Shown here: piece by piece, positions 1 through 11,203 of the stretch
Layout: the number at the start of each line of letters is the position of its first letter
How positions within the stretch are numbered: the first letter of the stretch is position 1
NCBI GenBank assembly: GCA_031285775.1
Contig: JAITVN010000066.1
Coordinates: 1 to 64,000 of the forward strand
Direction: 5' to 3'
Source of the DNA: Streptococcaceae bacterium
GTDB taxonomy: Bacteria > Bacillota > Bacilli > Lactobacillales > Streptococcaceae
DNA: 64,000 nucleotides
Position numbers and translations under genes: made by a program
The notes under the pieces: generated by a model
Told to the model about the DNA's origin: nothing
The model's database searches: none
The model's input: the letters and a program-made list of their open reading frames with translations, nothing else

Positions 1-607
<607 letters not shown>

Positions 608-639
608 TTTTCCTCGTTTCTATTCATTTTTAAGTGTCT

Positions 640-800
640 ACTATAAAACAAAACCGCACACAAACACCCTATTTTACAAGGGCGCTCACGCGCGGTTCCA
701 CCTTAATTTATAACTTTTGTTAATTTTTACTTTAAACGCACCATTTTCATGTCTTGGCTTTCACTCTCCCAAGTCGCTTGTCTATAACACTATTTTACCC
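640..800 (-). promoter_or_regulatory. T-box riboswitch leader upstream of glyQ (boundaries approximate)
   Basis: Minus strand carries the T-box core AAGGTGGAACCGCG (691-704), followed by a terminator-type stem CCGCGCG...GTGCGG and TTTTGTTTT, just upstream of an aminoacyl-tRNA synthetase gene. Confidence 0.85.
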
Positions 801-931
801 CAAAATATTGAAACTGTCAAATTTCTAAAAAAGTTCATAATAATTTCCCTCTCTTCCAGAAAATTTTAAGCGACAATTTTCAGTGTTTTATGTTAAAATG
901 TAATGTGAGAATCTTTGAATTGGAGAATGCT

Positions 932-1462
932 ATGAAGACACCTAAAGAAGGGGACTTCGTCACGATTCAAAGCTATAAACATGATGGGAGTCTGCACCGT
1001 ATCTGGCGCGACACCATGCTGCTCAAGATAAATGAAAATTCTCTGATTGGAGTGAACGACCATACACTGGTGACAGAATCTGACAATCGCCGCTGGGTGA
1101 CACGTGAGCCTGCCATCGTGTACTTCCACAAAAAATTTTGGTTTAACATTATAGCAATGATTCGTGAGGAGGGCGTGAGTTACTACTGCAATCTCGCAAG
1201 TCCCTACGTACTTGACGCTGAAGCTTTGAAATACATTGATTACGATCTTGATGTCAAAGTCTTCGCTAGCGGTGACAAGAAATTGCTCGATGTCGAAGAA
1301 TACGAGCGTCATCGGAAACAAATGGATTATCCTGAAGACATAGATTTCATTCTGCGTGAGAATGTCAAAATTCTCAACAGTTGGATCACTAAGGGCTATG
1401 GACCATTTTCTCCCGAATATATCGACATTTGGTACAAACGTTACCTGCAGTTGAAAAAATAA
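932..1462 (+). CDS. DUF402 family protein (nucleoside tri-/diphosphate phosphatase-like)
   Basis: [30 protein letters not shown]... start taken at 932; Ntdp/DUF402-like composition and length (176 aa). Confidence 0.8.
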   Translation: MKTPKEGDFVTIQSYKHDGSLHRIWRDTMLLKINENSLIGVNDHTLVTESDNRRWVTREPAIVYFHKKFWFNIIAMIREEGVSYYCNLASPYVLDAEALKYIDYDLDVKVFASGDKKLLDVEEYERHRKQMDYPEDIDFILRENVKILNSWITKGYGPFSPEYIDIWYKRYLQLKK

Positions 1463-1490
1463 AAAACCGTTTTTTGCGGTTTTTTATTTG
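1461..1490 (+). terminator. Rho-independent terminator
   Basis: AAAAAACCGTTTTTTGCGGTTTTTTATT immediately after the DUF402 stop. Confidence 0.75.
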
Positions 1491-1540
1491 GCCTCTTTCC
1501 CAAAATAGGAACAGAATGCCGTGCGAATTCAGCTCCAGCT

Positions 1541-2011
1541 CTATTTTATGTTTTTAATCATCAGCAGGCAGGGGTTGTTTTCATCCCACATTTCTGTCAA
1601 TGTAATCAGTTCTTCAAAGCCCATTTTCTTGTAAAACAATCTTGTTTTGGCGTAATTTTTATCAGGGCTTGTGTCGCTAATTGTTTTTACAAGCATGTAT
1701 TCACAACAATTATCTACCATGTATTCTTCCAGTCGTTGATACAATAATCTTCCGATTCCTTTTCGATGATATTTCGAATCAATGCCGCAAACATAGATCT
1801 CACCCGTTCTATTGTAATGGATGACAGCAGAAAAGAATCCAATACAATGATCATTTTCAAAGGCAGCCCAAAATGGGTATTTATGTACATTGTCCACATA
1901 ATCCTGTAAACTCTCTTCTATTCCAAACCACGCAGGCAGTTTCCGCAGAATATCACTGGTATATTCCGCTTTTCTCTCGCCTTCCTCTATCTCAACAATT
2001 CTATATTCCAT
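1541..2011 (-). CDS. GNAT family N-acetyltransferase
   Basis: ORF with IYVCGIDSKYHRKGIGRLLYQRLEEY acetyl-CoA-binding motif. Confidence 0.85.
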   Translation of the reverse strand: MEYRIVEIEEGERKAEYTSDILRKLPAWFGIEESLQDYVDNVHKYPFWAAFENDHCIGFFSAVIHYNRTGEIYVCGIDSKYHRKGIGRLLYQRLEEYMVDNCCEYMLVKTISDTSPDKNYAKTRLFYKKMGFEELITLTEMWDENNPCLLMIKNIK

Positions 2012-2085
2012 TTTTCTATGTTTCCGTATGACTTTCTAGCTGATTTAAGCATTTCTAAAAAATAAGCTCAAAGAGCTTATTCAAA

Positions 2086-3924
2086 TTAAAATGTTGCTGG
2101 AAGATTCGGATATTTTCCGCCAGTACCAGCCCAGAAACCTGTTTTACAGTTTATACTAAAGAGATAACTGCCATCAGGTCGATAAATATTGTACCAGCCC
2201 TCTCCTGCCGTATCAATAGCCACAGGTAAAAGGATGTAATTATTTCCAGAAATATAACCGCGGCTCTGCATCGTGCTGATCGTTAAATCGAGCACGCCTG
2301 AGGACCACTGGAAAGCTGCAGCATTTGGATCTACAGATTGAATCGGGACACGTGAACCTGAGTTATTTGGAGCTGCACCTGTAGGATTTTGTGAATAAAC
2401 ACTTCCTGCAGCTGTTGTATTGTCTGTATAGTTGTTCGAATTACTTGCTGTGCCGTCATTTGGAACTGTTTCAGAATTGCCGGTCTCTGGTGCCGTTGTG
2501 GTCGAATTTGAGCCTGCCACAGAAGATGGCGACTCTGCAGCATTATCTGCAGCGGACTGAGCTGCAGATCGAGCGGACTGAGCCGCAGATTGAGCAGACG
2601 AAGCGGCAGAACTTGCATTAGATTGATCCGTTTGTTGAGTTTTCGCTAAATTAATGGCTTTTTGCAATAAATCATTCAGCGTCGTGTTTTTCGATGAGAC
2701 ACTTGGGATATTTGCTGTTTTATTCACCGATACAGAAGAATCTAAGTTTCCGTCAACAATCACGGGTTTGTCAAAGAGTGAATTGACTGATTTTACCGCA
2801 GCGATATCGCTCGCCAAATTGTTGTACTGCGTCTGTAAAGCAGTGAATTTACTATTGGATGTAGGAATCGCATTCAAATCTTTCCCCAAATCAGACAACT
2901 TGTCAAAGTTCGCATTTTTCAAAGCCTTATGACTGCTGTCAGTGAAGAAAGCAGCGTAATCTTTGTTAAAAGCAGAGATTTTGTCAGCAGCCTTATTCGC
3001 TTCTGCTCGGTTGGCAGCCTGATTATTATTATAAATCTGAACGCCTGCATATGAGGCGATTCCGAGTACGGCAATCGCGGCCAATCCAATGATCAGGAAC
3101 TTTTTCCTAGACTTCTTTTCGTCACTCAAATCGTCTGCAGGCTCAGCATCTTCTTCCTCTGGAAGCGGCTGGCTCTGATTTCGAAATAAACTGCTGGCTT
3201 CAGCAAATCTCTCTGAGCGTTTCAAAGCTGAACTCGACCTGACTTCCTTTGCTGAAGGTATTTCGGATTCTGCCTCATCATCAACTGCAACAGAGTCAAA
3301 CTTCTTCTCCTCAGCCAAATTAGACGCATAGATTTCAGACAAGGTCGGCGCTGGAAAGATGGTCGTGTCGATGAGTTCACCTTCCTGAGCCGCGTTTTCT
3401 TCTATGATAGCAGCTGAATCACTCTCCTTCGCAGCTAAGACTGAATCAAGTTCTCCAGAGTTCAGAATAATCCCATCCTCTGAAAAACTCTCCTCAATAT
3501 TTTCATCAACGCTCTCTGATGAAGCAATGACTGCGCTTTTTTCTTCTACTGGCTCCGCAGACTCGTTGCCAAGTGCATTCTTGGCATTTTCGACTTCCTC
3601 ACGGTGCTTGCGAACGTATCTGTCAAGCGGACTTTCAGCAGATAAATTTTCATCCTCTAAAATCTGAGCCTCGACTTGAACTTCTTCAACTGTCAATTCT
3701 GAGGGAATATTGGCAAAATCAAGCGTCTGCTCGTGAAAAATCTGGCTTAAGCCGCTGTCTGACTTATCCATTTCATTTTCTGACGTGTCCAAATCTTCAG
3801 TCTTTTTTGACGCAGTCAAAGGCTTGTTTCCATTAATCGCTTCTGACGCGCTGCTTGAAGCCTCCGAAATCTCAGAACTTTTTTGACTGCTGCTTTCTGT
3901 CACATCGTTTTTTTTCTTTACCAT
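2086..3924 (-). CDS. mapZ: MapZ/LocZ-like mid-cell anchored cell-division protein (bitopic, Ser/Ala-rich extracellular linker)
   Basis: Long acidic cytoplasmic part containing SPLDRYVRKHREEVE (resembles the streptococcal MapZ N-terminal segment), one TM (KKFLIIGLAAIAVLGIASYAGVQIY), extracellular domain and C-terminal GWYNIYRPDGSYLFSINCKTGFW. Adjacent to the methyltransferase, rnpB and gpsB, as recalled for streptococcal mapZ. Confidence 0.7.
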   Translation of the reverse strand: MVKKKNDVTESSSQKSSEISEASSSASEAINGNKPLTASKKTEDLDTSENEMDKSDSGLSQIFHEQTLDFANIPSELTVEEVQVEAQILEDENLSAESPLDRYVRKHREEVENAKNALGNESAEPVEEKSAVIASSESVDENIEESFSEDGIILNSGELDSVLAAKESDSAAIIEENAAQEGELIDTTIFPAPTLSEIYASNLAEEKKFDSVAVDDEAESEIPSAKEVRSSSALKRSERFAEASSLFRNQSQPLPEEEDAEPADDLSDEKKSRKKFLIIGLAAIAVLGIASYAGVQIYNNNQAANRAEANKAADKISAFNKDYAAFFTDSSHKALKNANFDKLSDLGKDLNAIPTSNSKFTALQTQYNNLASDIAAVKSVNSLFDKPVIVDGNLDSSVSVNKTANIPSVSSKNTTLNDLLQKAINLAKTQQTDQSNASSAASSAQSAAQSARSAAQSAADNAAESPSSVAGSNSTTTAPETGNSETVPNDGTASNSNNYTDNTTAAGSVYSQNPTGAAPNNSGSRVPIQSVDPNAAAFQWSSGVLDLTISTMQSRGYISGNNYILLPVAIDTAGEGWYNIYRPDGSYLFSINCKTGFWAGTGGKYPNLPATF

Positions 3925-3954
3925 GCCATACTTACCTTACTTAATCTCATAATT

Positions 3955-5010
3955 TTATTGAAGAATGTAGCGCGTTGCCAAGTCAACTGAAAGGATAAAC
4001 TTGCCGCTAGCGTCATAAAGATTTACCCAGCCTTGACCTCCAGAAATTTGAGCGGGGATAAATTTATAACCGTCATCTCCCCAACCAGCTGCCTGAGCTT
4101 GAGCGATGACCTCCGTCTGCAATCCTGCCGGCCAGTTAAATTCTGGCTCATTTCCAGTAATGTTCGGATCAAGAATCACACGACCTGGTTGAACGGATGC
4201 AATGATCTCCGCACGTGTCGGTGTTGACGAAGAGCTTTGAGCGGGAGTAGACGAGCTGCTTTGTGCCGAAGAGGATGAAGATGAAGCCTCACTGCTAATT
4301 GAACTTTGCTTACTCGGGCTCGAAGAAGACGATGATTTTGTGGATGAAGACTTGCTGTCCGATTTCGAGGATAAAGAACTCTCCGAAGGTTTGGAGCCTT
4401 TGCCTCCCTCTTTTTTCTGAAAATAAAGGATAGAAGCAAAGACAATCAGTATAAGGACAAGAATGGTTAAAATCAGCGGAAGCTTATTCTTTTCCTTTAC
4501 TTCAGATTTTTCATGATTTTTCAATGGCGACTCATTTTCAAGAACAGGCGGAACAGGCGGTATGTCGCCAGCGTCGGATGTAAGAGTGTCAGATGAAACT
4601 TCTTCAGGAACTGAGCTTGACGTTTGTTCCGCATCCTCCCTACTGGCATCATCTGACTCACTGTCTGCAGCAGACTCTGACTGCTCAATCACAGACGTAG
4701 ATTCTGAAAGCTCTTCTTTGGAATCACTGGCATCATTGGCATCATTTGAATTATCAGATGTCCTATCTCTGTTTTCTCCAACATCTGCGCTTGAATCAGA
4801 TAAGTTTTCTAGGCCTGCAGCCTTTTTTTCGTGCTCCAGAGATGGTGCTTCTACTACATCGTCTTTTCCATCTTTTCGCCCTTCAATTTCGTTCTTCTGG
4901 CCGTTCAAAATCGCTTGAATGCGCGCCATTTTCTCTTCAAAGGTTTCATTTGCCTCGATACTTGAAGATGATTTCAAGTCCTGGTCTTCATTCTTTGGAT
5001 TATCTGACAT
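3955..5010 (-). CDS. MapZ-like paralogue lacking most of the membrane-proximal extracellular domain
   Basis: Acidic cytoplasmic region, TM (LPLILTILVLILIVFASILYF), Ser-rich linker, then a C-terminal domain similar to its neighbour (GWVNLYDASGKFILSVDLATRYILQ vs GWYNIYRPDGSYLFSINCKTGFW). Confidence 0.6.
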   Translation of the reverse strand: MSDNPKNEDQDLKSSSSIEANETFEEKMARIQAILNGQKNEIEGRKDGKDDVVEAPSLEHEKKAAGLENLSDSSADVGENRDRTSDNSNDANDASDSKEELSESTSVIEQSESAADSESDDASREDAEQTSSSVPEEVSSDTLTSDAGDIPPVPPVLENESPLKNHEKSEVKEKNKLPLILTILVLILIVFASILYFQKKEGGKGSKPSESSLSSKSDSKSSSTKSSSSSSPSKQSSISSEASSSSSSAQSSSSTPAQSSSSTPTRAEIIASVQPGRVILDPNITGNEPEFNWPAGLQTEVIAQAQAAGWGDDGYKFIPAQISGGQGWVNLYDASGKFILSVDLATRYILQ

Positions 5011-5047
5011 ATTTCCATTTACTCCTTAAGCTCATTTATTCAAAAAC

Positions 5048-6211
5048 TTAATTCTTTACTCTTTCTCCAAAATATTGATACAAATAACTTTTTAAAGCCC
5101 CATTGTAAAGTTTTCGCTTCTTTGTGGCCTTATTTTCATAGGCGAGCTCAAAATTCTCGTCTGCGGTAATGATGTATTTACTCCAAGTCTTAAGCGGTCT
5201 AAAGGTTTCGCCCATTTCGCGATAAAGCTGACGTACCTTAGCTTCATCGTCAAGACGCTCGCCATAAGGCGGATTGGAAACAATCACACCGTCAAGCGCA
5301 TCCGAACGAAAATCCTGCAAGCGCATTTGCTTATATTGTACCACATTTTCCAGGCCAGCCGCAACTGTGTTATGCCTTGCAATTTCAACCATTTTACCAT
5401 CTATATCTGAACCTTGAATTTGCAAGGGTAAATCACGCTTTTCACTGGCTCTAGCTCTGTCTTTAAGCTCAGACAGATTGACAGAAGTCATGAACCAAGG
5501 CCATTTTTCGAAGGCAAAACTCCGATTTAGGCCAGGCGCGATATTCATGGCAATCATGGCCGCCTCAATACAAAAAGTGCCCGAGCCGCAAGTGGGATCA
5601 ACAAAAGGTCGTAAAGGATTAGCCGGCCAATTTGTCAGCAGAATAATTGCAGCAGCCAGATTCTCCTTTATTGGCGCACCACCATGCTCAGTCCTATAAC
5701 CTCGTTTAAAGAGTGATTCACCAGAAGTATCAAGTAAAACAGTCACCTGATCTTTATGAACAAGCACTTCAATTGAATACTCTGGTCCTTTTTCCATTAA
5801 TGGAAGATTCTCTGGACGGTGATAATACTGCTGCAGCCGCTTTACAATCGCTTTTTTGGTGATGGACTGAATGGTCGGCTCATTGTGAAGCTGCGATTTT
5901 ACAGACTTAGCCTTTGCCACTGGAAAAGTGCTTCCCAAGGGTAAAAATTCCGGCCAGTCCAAGGCGAAAACCTCATTAAAAAGCTCATCAAAAGTTTTGG
6001 CTGTAAATTCTCCAACTACAATTTTCACGCGATCAGCCGTTCGCAGCCAAATATTGGCGAGCGCAATGTCAGATGCCTCACCCTCAAAAAAAACACGCGA
6101 ACGATCATCAATTTTGACTGTCTCTTGATAGCCTAAATTCCTCAACTCTCGTGCGACAATGCTTTCCAGCCCAGCCGAAGCAGTGGCTTGTAATTTAAAT
6201 TTTGTTTTCAT
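5048..6211 (-). CDS. Class I SAM-dependent (THUMP) 23S rRNA/RNA methyltransferase, RlmL/YpsC type
   Basis: THUMP-like N-terminus, VDPTCGSGTFCIEAAMIA and GVIVSNPPYGERL motifs. Confidence 0.85.
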   Translation of the reverse strand: MKTKFKLQATASAGLESIVARELRNLGYQETVKIDDRSRVFFEGEASDIALANIWLRTADRVKIVVGEFTAKTFDELFNEVFALDWPEFLPLGSTFPVAKAKSVKSQLHNEPTIQSITKKAIVKRLQQYYHRPENLPLMEKGPEYSIEVLVHKDQVTVLLDTSGESLFKRGYRTEHGGAPIKENLAAAIILLTNWPANPLRPFVDPTCGSGTFCIEAAMIAMNIAPGLNRSFAFEKWPWFMTSVNLSELKDRARASEKRDLPLQIQGSDIDGKMVEIARHNTVAAGLENVVQYKQMRLQDFRSDALDGVIVSNPPYGERLDDEAKVRQLYREMGETFRPLKTWSKYIITADENFELAYENKATKKRKLYNGALKSYLYQYFGERVKN

Positions 6212-6446
6212 TATTTACCTCAATCAACTCTTGATTCGTAGGATCACTGATCATTTTTAAAGCAAGAATTTCAGTGAAAGCTAAGCTCTGCTGACGTCTT
6301 GAAGCTTATCAAGCAGACGACGCACAGTTTGTGCCAATTATCTTCCATTGTTACAAAGCAGTTTTCGTCCAGGAACCCTGTCAAATAAGTCCTAAGCAGC
6401 CATAAAGACGCCTCATTGTCGCATCCTCTCTAAAGAATTCATAAAA

Positions 6447-6895
6447 AGCTGAGGCATAAGCCCCAGCCACGTCAAACAGTTTTCTATAAGCCAAGTTTTG
6501 TCCGCCTGAATCATCAGAGCGGGATAATCATCTGTCTCGTGCAGACTGCACGCTCAGCCGCGCCTTCAATTTCGGCTAGCTGAATGCCCCGACCGTAGTT
6601 TGGGTTGCTCGCTTGAGGGGTTTACCACGTTCCAGCCGTTCCGTTTCCAGAACGATTCGTCTCTATGGCACTTTCAGGCTAATCTGGCATATCTTGACTT
6701 TAAAAATCCAGACTTAGTCCATTTCACCGCCGTTAGGGTTGACGCCCTACGTCCGCTTATTTATTCGCGAACCACAATCACTCCACGCGCTTCAATCATT
6801 TTAAGATGAAGACTTCTCAGCGTGGACGAGCCTGGACTTTCCTCACGTTTACTCTATCAAGAGCAAACGCGCGATTATCCGAAAACTGTGTATTT
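6447..6895 (-). ncRNA. rnpB: RNase P RNA component, class B (boundaries approximate)
   Basis: Minus strand contains the conserved GUGAGGAAAGUCCAGGCUCGUCCACGCUGAGA segment near the 5' end and ...CAGGCGGACAAAACUUGGCUUAUAGAAAACUGUUUGACGUGGCUGGGGC at the 3' end. Terminator hairpin GCTGGGGCTTATGCCTCAGCTTTTT. Confidence 0.9.
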
Positions 6896-6966
6896 TATTG
6901 CTATGATTCCAAAAGTGGATGCGTAAATCTATCAGGCCTTAGCTGATAAAGACCCGCATCCATTAT

Positions 6967-7404
6967 TTAATTTTTCAAATCAGTCGTATCGCCAAACTTT
7001 GAATCCGGGCCAAAGACAGCACGCTCCAAACGGTTAATTCGCTTCAGCAGATCGAAGTTTGACGGCTCTTTTATCTGAATTGACGGCTGTGGATGAATCG
7101 CAGCTGCTGGTGCTGGCTGTACTGGTTTTGGCGCCTGCTGAGAGAATGGATCAAATCGCTGCGTCTGATCAAGATCTGCCGTAATCTGAGAAACTGACTT
7201 GCCCACACCTTTTTCCAAATCAGCCACACGGTTCTTCAAGAATTCATTTTCTTCCTGAAGCCGCAGCAGTTCCGCCTGAAAAGTCTCATAGTCAGAAATG
7301 ACGTTATCCAGCATTTCATCGACTTCTTCTTTGTCATAGCCACGCATTTTCGTGGCAAAATCTGTTTCAAATATTTCTTTTGGTGTTAATTTATAGCTTG
7401 CCAT
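6967..7404 (-). CDS. gpsB: Cell division regulator GpsB
   Basis: MASYKLTPKEIFETDFATKMRGYDKEEVDEMLDNVISDYETF, characteristic DivIVA/GpsB N-terminus; start moved from the ORF-track start to this Met. Confidence 0.93.
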   Translation of the reverse strand: MASYKLTPKEIFETDFATKMRGYDKEEVDEMLDNVISDYETFQAELLRLQEENEFLKNRVADLEKGVGKSVSQITADLDQTQRFDPFSQQAPKPVQPAPAAAIHPQPSIQIKEPSNFDLLKRINRLERAVFGPDSKFGDTTDLKN

Positions 7405-7558
7405 CTTATCCTCTTCTGATGCTTCATTTTCATAATTCTTTCTGCTTAGAAAACCTATCACTAGGGCGCCAATACCACATAAGCCGCTTTCTTTCCAACC
7501 TTTTTAAAAACAGAATCAATGTCAAATTTGACACTGCTTCCTACTCCCTACAAGTTTA

Positions 7559-8575
7559 TCAAATCGTACCGAAAAGTTCAAGTGAGGAAAGTTTTGAAAT
7601 TTGGACATCGAATAACAATTCTTTGTCCGCCCGACCCGTTTTTATCGCAAAATCAAGGTCTATCAAGCCTGACAAGGCGTGTGACAAATATTCCCTTGAG
7701 ATTTTGTTTACAGCCTGTGCAGCTAATTTCACGCGATAAGGATGAATTTTCAGCTGGCTGGTCATCTTTGACTCACTCCAGCTCTTACCCTGCATTATTT
7801 TCACTTGATAATAAAGACGATAAGAATTGGTCAATATGGCCAAAATCTTGATAATATCGTCTCCTCCAATAATCAAATCGGCCACTAGCTCACGCGCCTT
7901 CTGAATCTGCCCTTTGAAAATCATAGTGGTCAAATCAAAAATATTGTCCTGTAAAGATTTAGGTACAACGCGTTCAATATCCTCCTCCGTGATTTCCCGT
8001 CCCCCAGCAAAAGTCTTTAGAATCGCAATGTTCTGCCGCATGATAGAAAAGCTGAAATTGGATTTTTCCGCCAACGTTAAGAGAACTTTCGGCTTCAAAC
8101 CTGATTTATTCATAAAATAGCGCTGCAGTTCTTGAGGCGTCATAGGATTGGCTTCTAATAAGACCCCGGTTTTCTTTAATTTTTTTGTCAGCTTTAATCT
8201 GGAATCAAGCTTGCCGTGGAAAATCAGAATCAGACGCGTTGTGGCAAGCGGCTCGTCCAAATAATGCGCAAAACGTGCCAATTGGCCTTCGTTAAAAACA
8301 GATTTTTTGGCCGTGGTCAGATCCCAAAGATTTTCAAAGATGACCAGGCGCTCATCATCAAAGAAAGGCAGACTTTCCAACTCTTCCAGAGCGGCATCAT
8401 CATCTGCTTCAACCAAGTCAAAATAAGACTGGCTTAAGTTGCTGCTGTCAAATTTGACAAAGTCCAAGATCTGGTCACGAATTTCCGAAACCAGATCGTC
8501 CTGTTCACCTGCAATAATCGTAATTTGCGGCAAAGCAGTTTTTTTCATTCTCTCGAAATCATCAAATATTGTCAT
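7559..8575 (-). CDS. holA: DNA polymerase III subunit delta
   Basis: 338 aa; LVIFENLWDLT, GVLLEANPMTPQELQRYFM, HPYRVKLAAQA features of HolA. Confidence 0.88.
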   Translation of the reverse strand: MTIFDDFERMKKTALPQITIIAGEQDDLVSEIRDQILDFVKFDSSNLSQSYFDLVEADDDAALEELESLPFFDDERLVIFENLWDLTTAKKSVFNEGQLARFAHYLDEPLATTRLILIFHGKLDSRLKLTKKLKKTGVLLEANPMTPQELQRYFMNKSGLKPKVLLTLAEKSNFSFSIMRQNIAILKTFAGGREITEEDIERVVPKSLQDNIFDLTTMIFKGQIQKARELVADLIIGGDDIIKILAILTNSYRLYYQVKIMQGKSWSESKMTSQLKIHPYRVKLAAQAVNKISREYLSHALSGLIDLDFAIKTGRADKELLFDVQISKLSSLELFGTI

Positions 8576-8701
8576 TTTACCTACCTAAAAAATTGTGCAG
8601 AACTGCCGGAATCAGCCAACTAACCGACGCAGACTTCAGCCTCAGATACATCAATCAAGTGGCCTGAGCTCATTTTAAAATGAACATACTGTGCGCCTTA
8701 T

Positions 8702-11164
8702 CTATTCATCGCTGCCTGAATAATCGCCTGAGAGATTCATCAAGACTTTACGCGGTGTTGTGCCTTTTGCGGGTCCGACAATTCCAGCAGCCTCTAACTC
8801 ATTCATCAAATCCGTTGCGCGATTAAAGCCTACTTTGAGCAGACGCTGGAGCTGCGCAGTCGATGCTTTCTGTGAAGTAATGACAAGGGATTTTGCCTCT
8901 TCAAAAAGTGGATCAGATGAGTCATTTGAGCCCGCATAGCCGGCACGATTATCATCAGCCGCTTCTTCTCCCGGATCAAAACTGTCATCATAATCCGGCT
9001 CAGTTTGTCCCTTTATGAAATCAACGAGTGTTTCAACATCATCATCAGAAAGAAATGCGCCCTGCAAACGCACAGGATGGTTCGCATCTATCGGCTTGAA
9101 TAGCATATCGCCGCGGCCTAATAGTTTTTCAGCCCCATTTCCATCAAGAATTGTGCGTGAATCTGTGCCGGAAGAAACAGCAAATGCCACACGCGAAGGG
9201 ACATTTGCCTTAATCAGACCAGAAATAACATCCACCGACGGACGCTGAGTAGCCAGAATCATGTGAATTCCCGCAGCTCTTGCTTTCTGGCCCAAGCGAA
9301 TAATGGCATCCTCAACTTCTTTTGAAGCCACCATCATCAAATCAGCCAGCTCATCAACAATTACCACGATAAAGGGCAAGGGAATGTCCTTTTCATCAGA
9401 GTTTGCATTATTTTTCTCGATTTTTGCATTGTAGCCTGCCATATTTCGTACACCGACATGGCTAAAAAGCTCATAGCGGCGCTCCATCTCGTCGACTACA
9501 CGCTGCAAAGCTCGCGATGCTTTACGCGGGTTGGTCACGACAGGTATCAATAGCTGAGGAATATCATTGTAAACCGACAATTCTACCATTTTCGGATCAA
9601 CCATGAGAAATTTGACTTGACTCGGCAGTGACTTCATCAGAATTGAGGCGATAATGCCATTCACAGCCACTGATTTACCAGAGCCAGTTGATCCAGCAAT
9701 CAGCAAATGCGGCATCCGCGTCAAATCAAAGGTTTTGATAGATCCGTCCAAAGCCTTACCCAGCGGGATTTCTAACAATTTGCTCGGGTCTGTCTTCGCT
9801 TCGTCCCACATCTCACGGAAGCCGACAGTGGCGATTTCCAAATTAGGTATTTCAATACCAACCAGAGGCTTGCCTGGAATCGGTGCCTCAATGCGAACAT
9901 CAGTAGCAGATAAAGCTAGAGCCAAGTCATCCGACAGATTGGCCACTCGATTCACGCGCACGCCAGTCGCCAGTTTTATTTCATATTTTGTCACAGAAGG
10001 ACCGACGACTGCAGTCTCCACACTGGCATTGATTCCAAAAGACTTAAACGTCTCTTCCAAAATAACAATATTTTTCTTGACTTGTTCACGTTCACGCGTT
10101 TGATTTTTCGGCGGTACTTCGGTTAGAAGCTGTGTGGTTGGAAGCTGATAAAATGACTTGTGCGGAGCGGAGAATCCAGAATATCGCCCTGCTGAAGTCT
10201 CATAGGAGTGTTCAGCATCAGAGTTGACCTCGGCAAGATCACTGTATTCAGGCAGATATGCAGCATTCTCGTCATCTGATGTTTCCCTTTCCTCAGGATA
10301 AACATCATGCCAATCTGCCTGCTTGTCTGTCATCATGCCTAAGGGACTGCGAAGCGGCTCCTGATACTGGTAATTATCAAAATTAAGCGCTTCGGCAACT
10401 GGCTGACTATAAATTCTATCCTCTATCGGAACAACACGATCAAAGCCTTGAGGGGCATCTTCAAAATCGTTGAAATCTTCTTCATTCTGATTCTGCTCTT
10501 GAAGCGCTTCATTTAGCGCATTCGCTTCAGCCTCTGCTTGCTCTTGCTCGACTTTTGCCTGCTTACGTTCTTCTCGGCTTTCCATCAATCCAGCCACAGT
10601 TTTTCTAAAGTAACTGGCAAGTTTATTCACCAAGCCGGGAACCGCAATAAAAACACCTGCAAATATGATAATCGCAGCAATAATGTAAACTCCCACACTA
10701 GAAAAAAGTGCTTTCGAAGGGAAATAGAGCAGCCAGCCAATAAAACCGCCAGCAGCGTTTTTCGTTACCTCAAAATTTCCAAAATCTTCCAGCACATTCC
10801 ACAGCGCCGTATCATTTCCGAACTTATCCGCAAAAATTGCCTGAACAATCAGAATCACGCCTGCGTAAACTGTCAAAATTCCTGGGATTAAGCGATGATT
10901 CTCCTGAAAAATGTAGTTTTTGACAAGCCTCAGAAGCAAAAAAGCAAGGTAAAGTGTCAAAGCAACTAACGCTGTTGAGCCCACAACAAGCCGTACCAGG
11001 TTGTAAAGCAGCACACCAAAAAAGCCTAAACGACTGTACGCAAAAAACAGCAAAACTAAGCTCACGACATAGAGAACAATCTTCTGATTCGCAGATTTTT
11101 TTTTCGCTGTATTTTTTCGTGAAACTGGTCTTTTAGTACTTTTCGATGAGTTTACCCTAGCCAT
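8702..11164 (-). CDS. ftsK: DNA translocase FtsK/SpoIIIE
   Basis: N-terminal TM segments, LIAGSTGSGKSVAVNGII Walker A, gamma winged-helix C-terminus (LQRLLKVGFNRATDLMNELEAAGIVGPAKGTTPRKVL). Confidence 0.95.
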   Translation of the reverse strand: MARVNSSKSTKRPVSRKNTAKKKSANQKIVLYVVSLVLLFFAYSRLGFFGVLLYNLVRLVVGSTALVALTLYLAFLLLRLVKNYIFQENHRLIPGILTVYAGVILIVQAIFADKFGNDTALWNVLEDFGNFEVTKNAAGGFIGWLLYFPSKALFSSVGVYIIAAIIIFAGVFIAVPGLVNKLASYFRKTVAGLMESREERKQAKVEQEQAEAEANALNEALQEQNQNEEDFNDFEDAPQGFDRVVPIEDRIYSQPVAEALNFDNYQYQEPLRSPLGMMTDKQADWHDVYPEERETSDDENAAYLPEYSDLAEVNSDAEHSYETSAGRYSGFSAPHKSFYQLPTTQLLTEVPPKNQTREREQVKKNIVILEETFKSFGINASVETAVVGPSVTKYEIKLATGVRVNRVANLSDDLALALSATDVRIEAPIPGKPLVGIEIPNLEIATVGFREMWDEAKTDPSKLLEIPLGKALDGSIKTFDLTRMPHLLIAGSTGSGKSVAVNGIIASILMKSLPSQVKFLMVDPKMVELSVYNDIPQLLIPVVTNPRKASRALQRVVDEMERRYELFSHVGVRNMAGYNAKIEKNNANSDEKDIPLPFIVVIVDELADLMMVASKEVEDAIIRLGQKARAAGIHMILATQRPSVDVISGLIKANVPSRVAFAVSSGTDSRTILDGNGAEKLLGRGDMLFKPIDANHPVRLQGAFLSDDDVETLVDFIKGQTEPDYDDSFDPGEEAADDNRAGYAGSNDSSDPLFEEAKSLVITSQKASTAQLQRLLKVGFNRATDLMNELEAAGIVGPAKGTTPRKVLMNLSGDYSGSDE

Positions 11165-11203
11165 ATTGCTACATTATATCACATTTTTTGATACAATATT
11201 TTT

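Noticed and set aside
9654-10103. 149-aa plus-strand ORF opposite ftsK
   Set aside because: Antisense shadow of a well-conserved gene.
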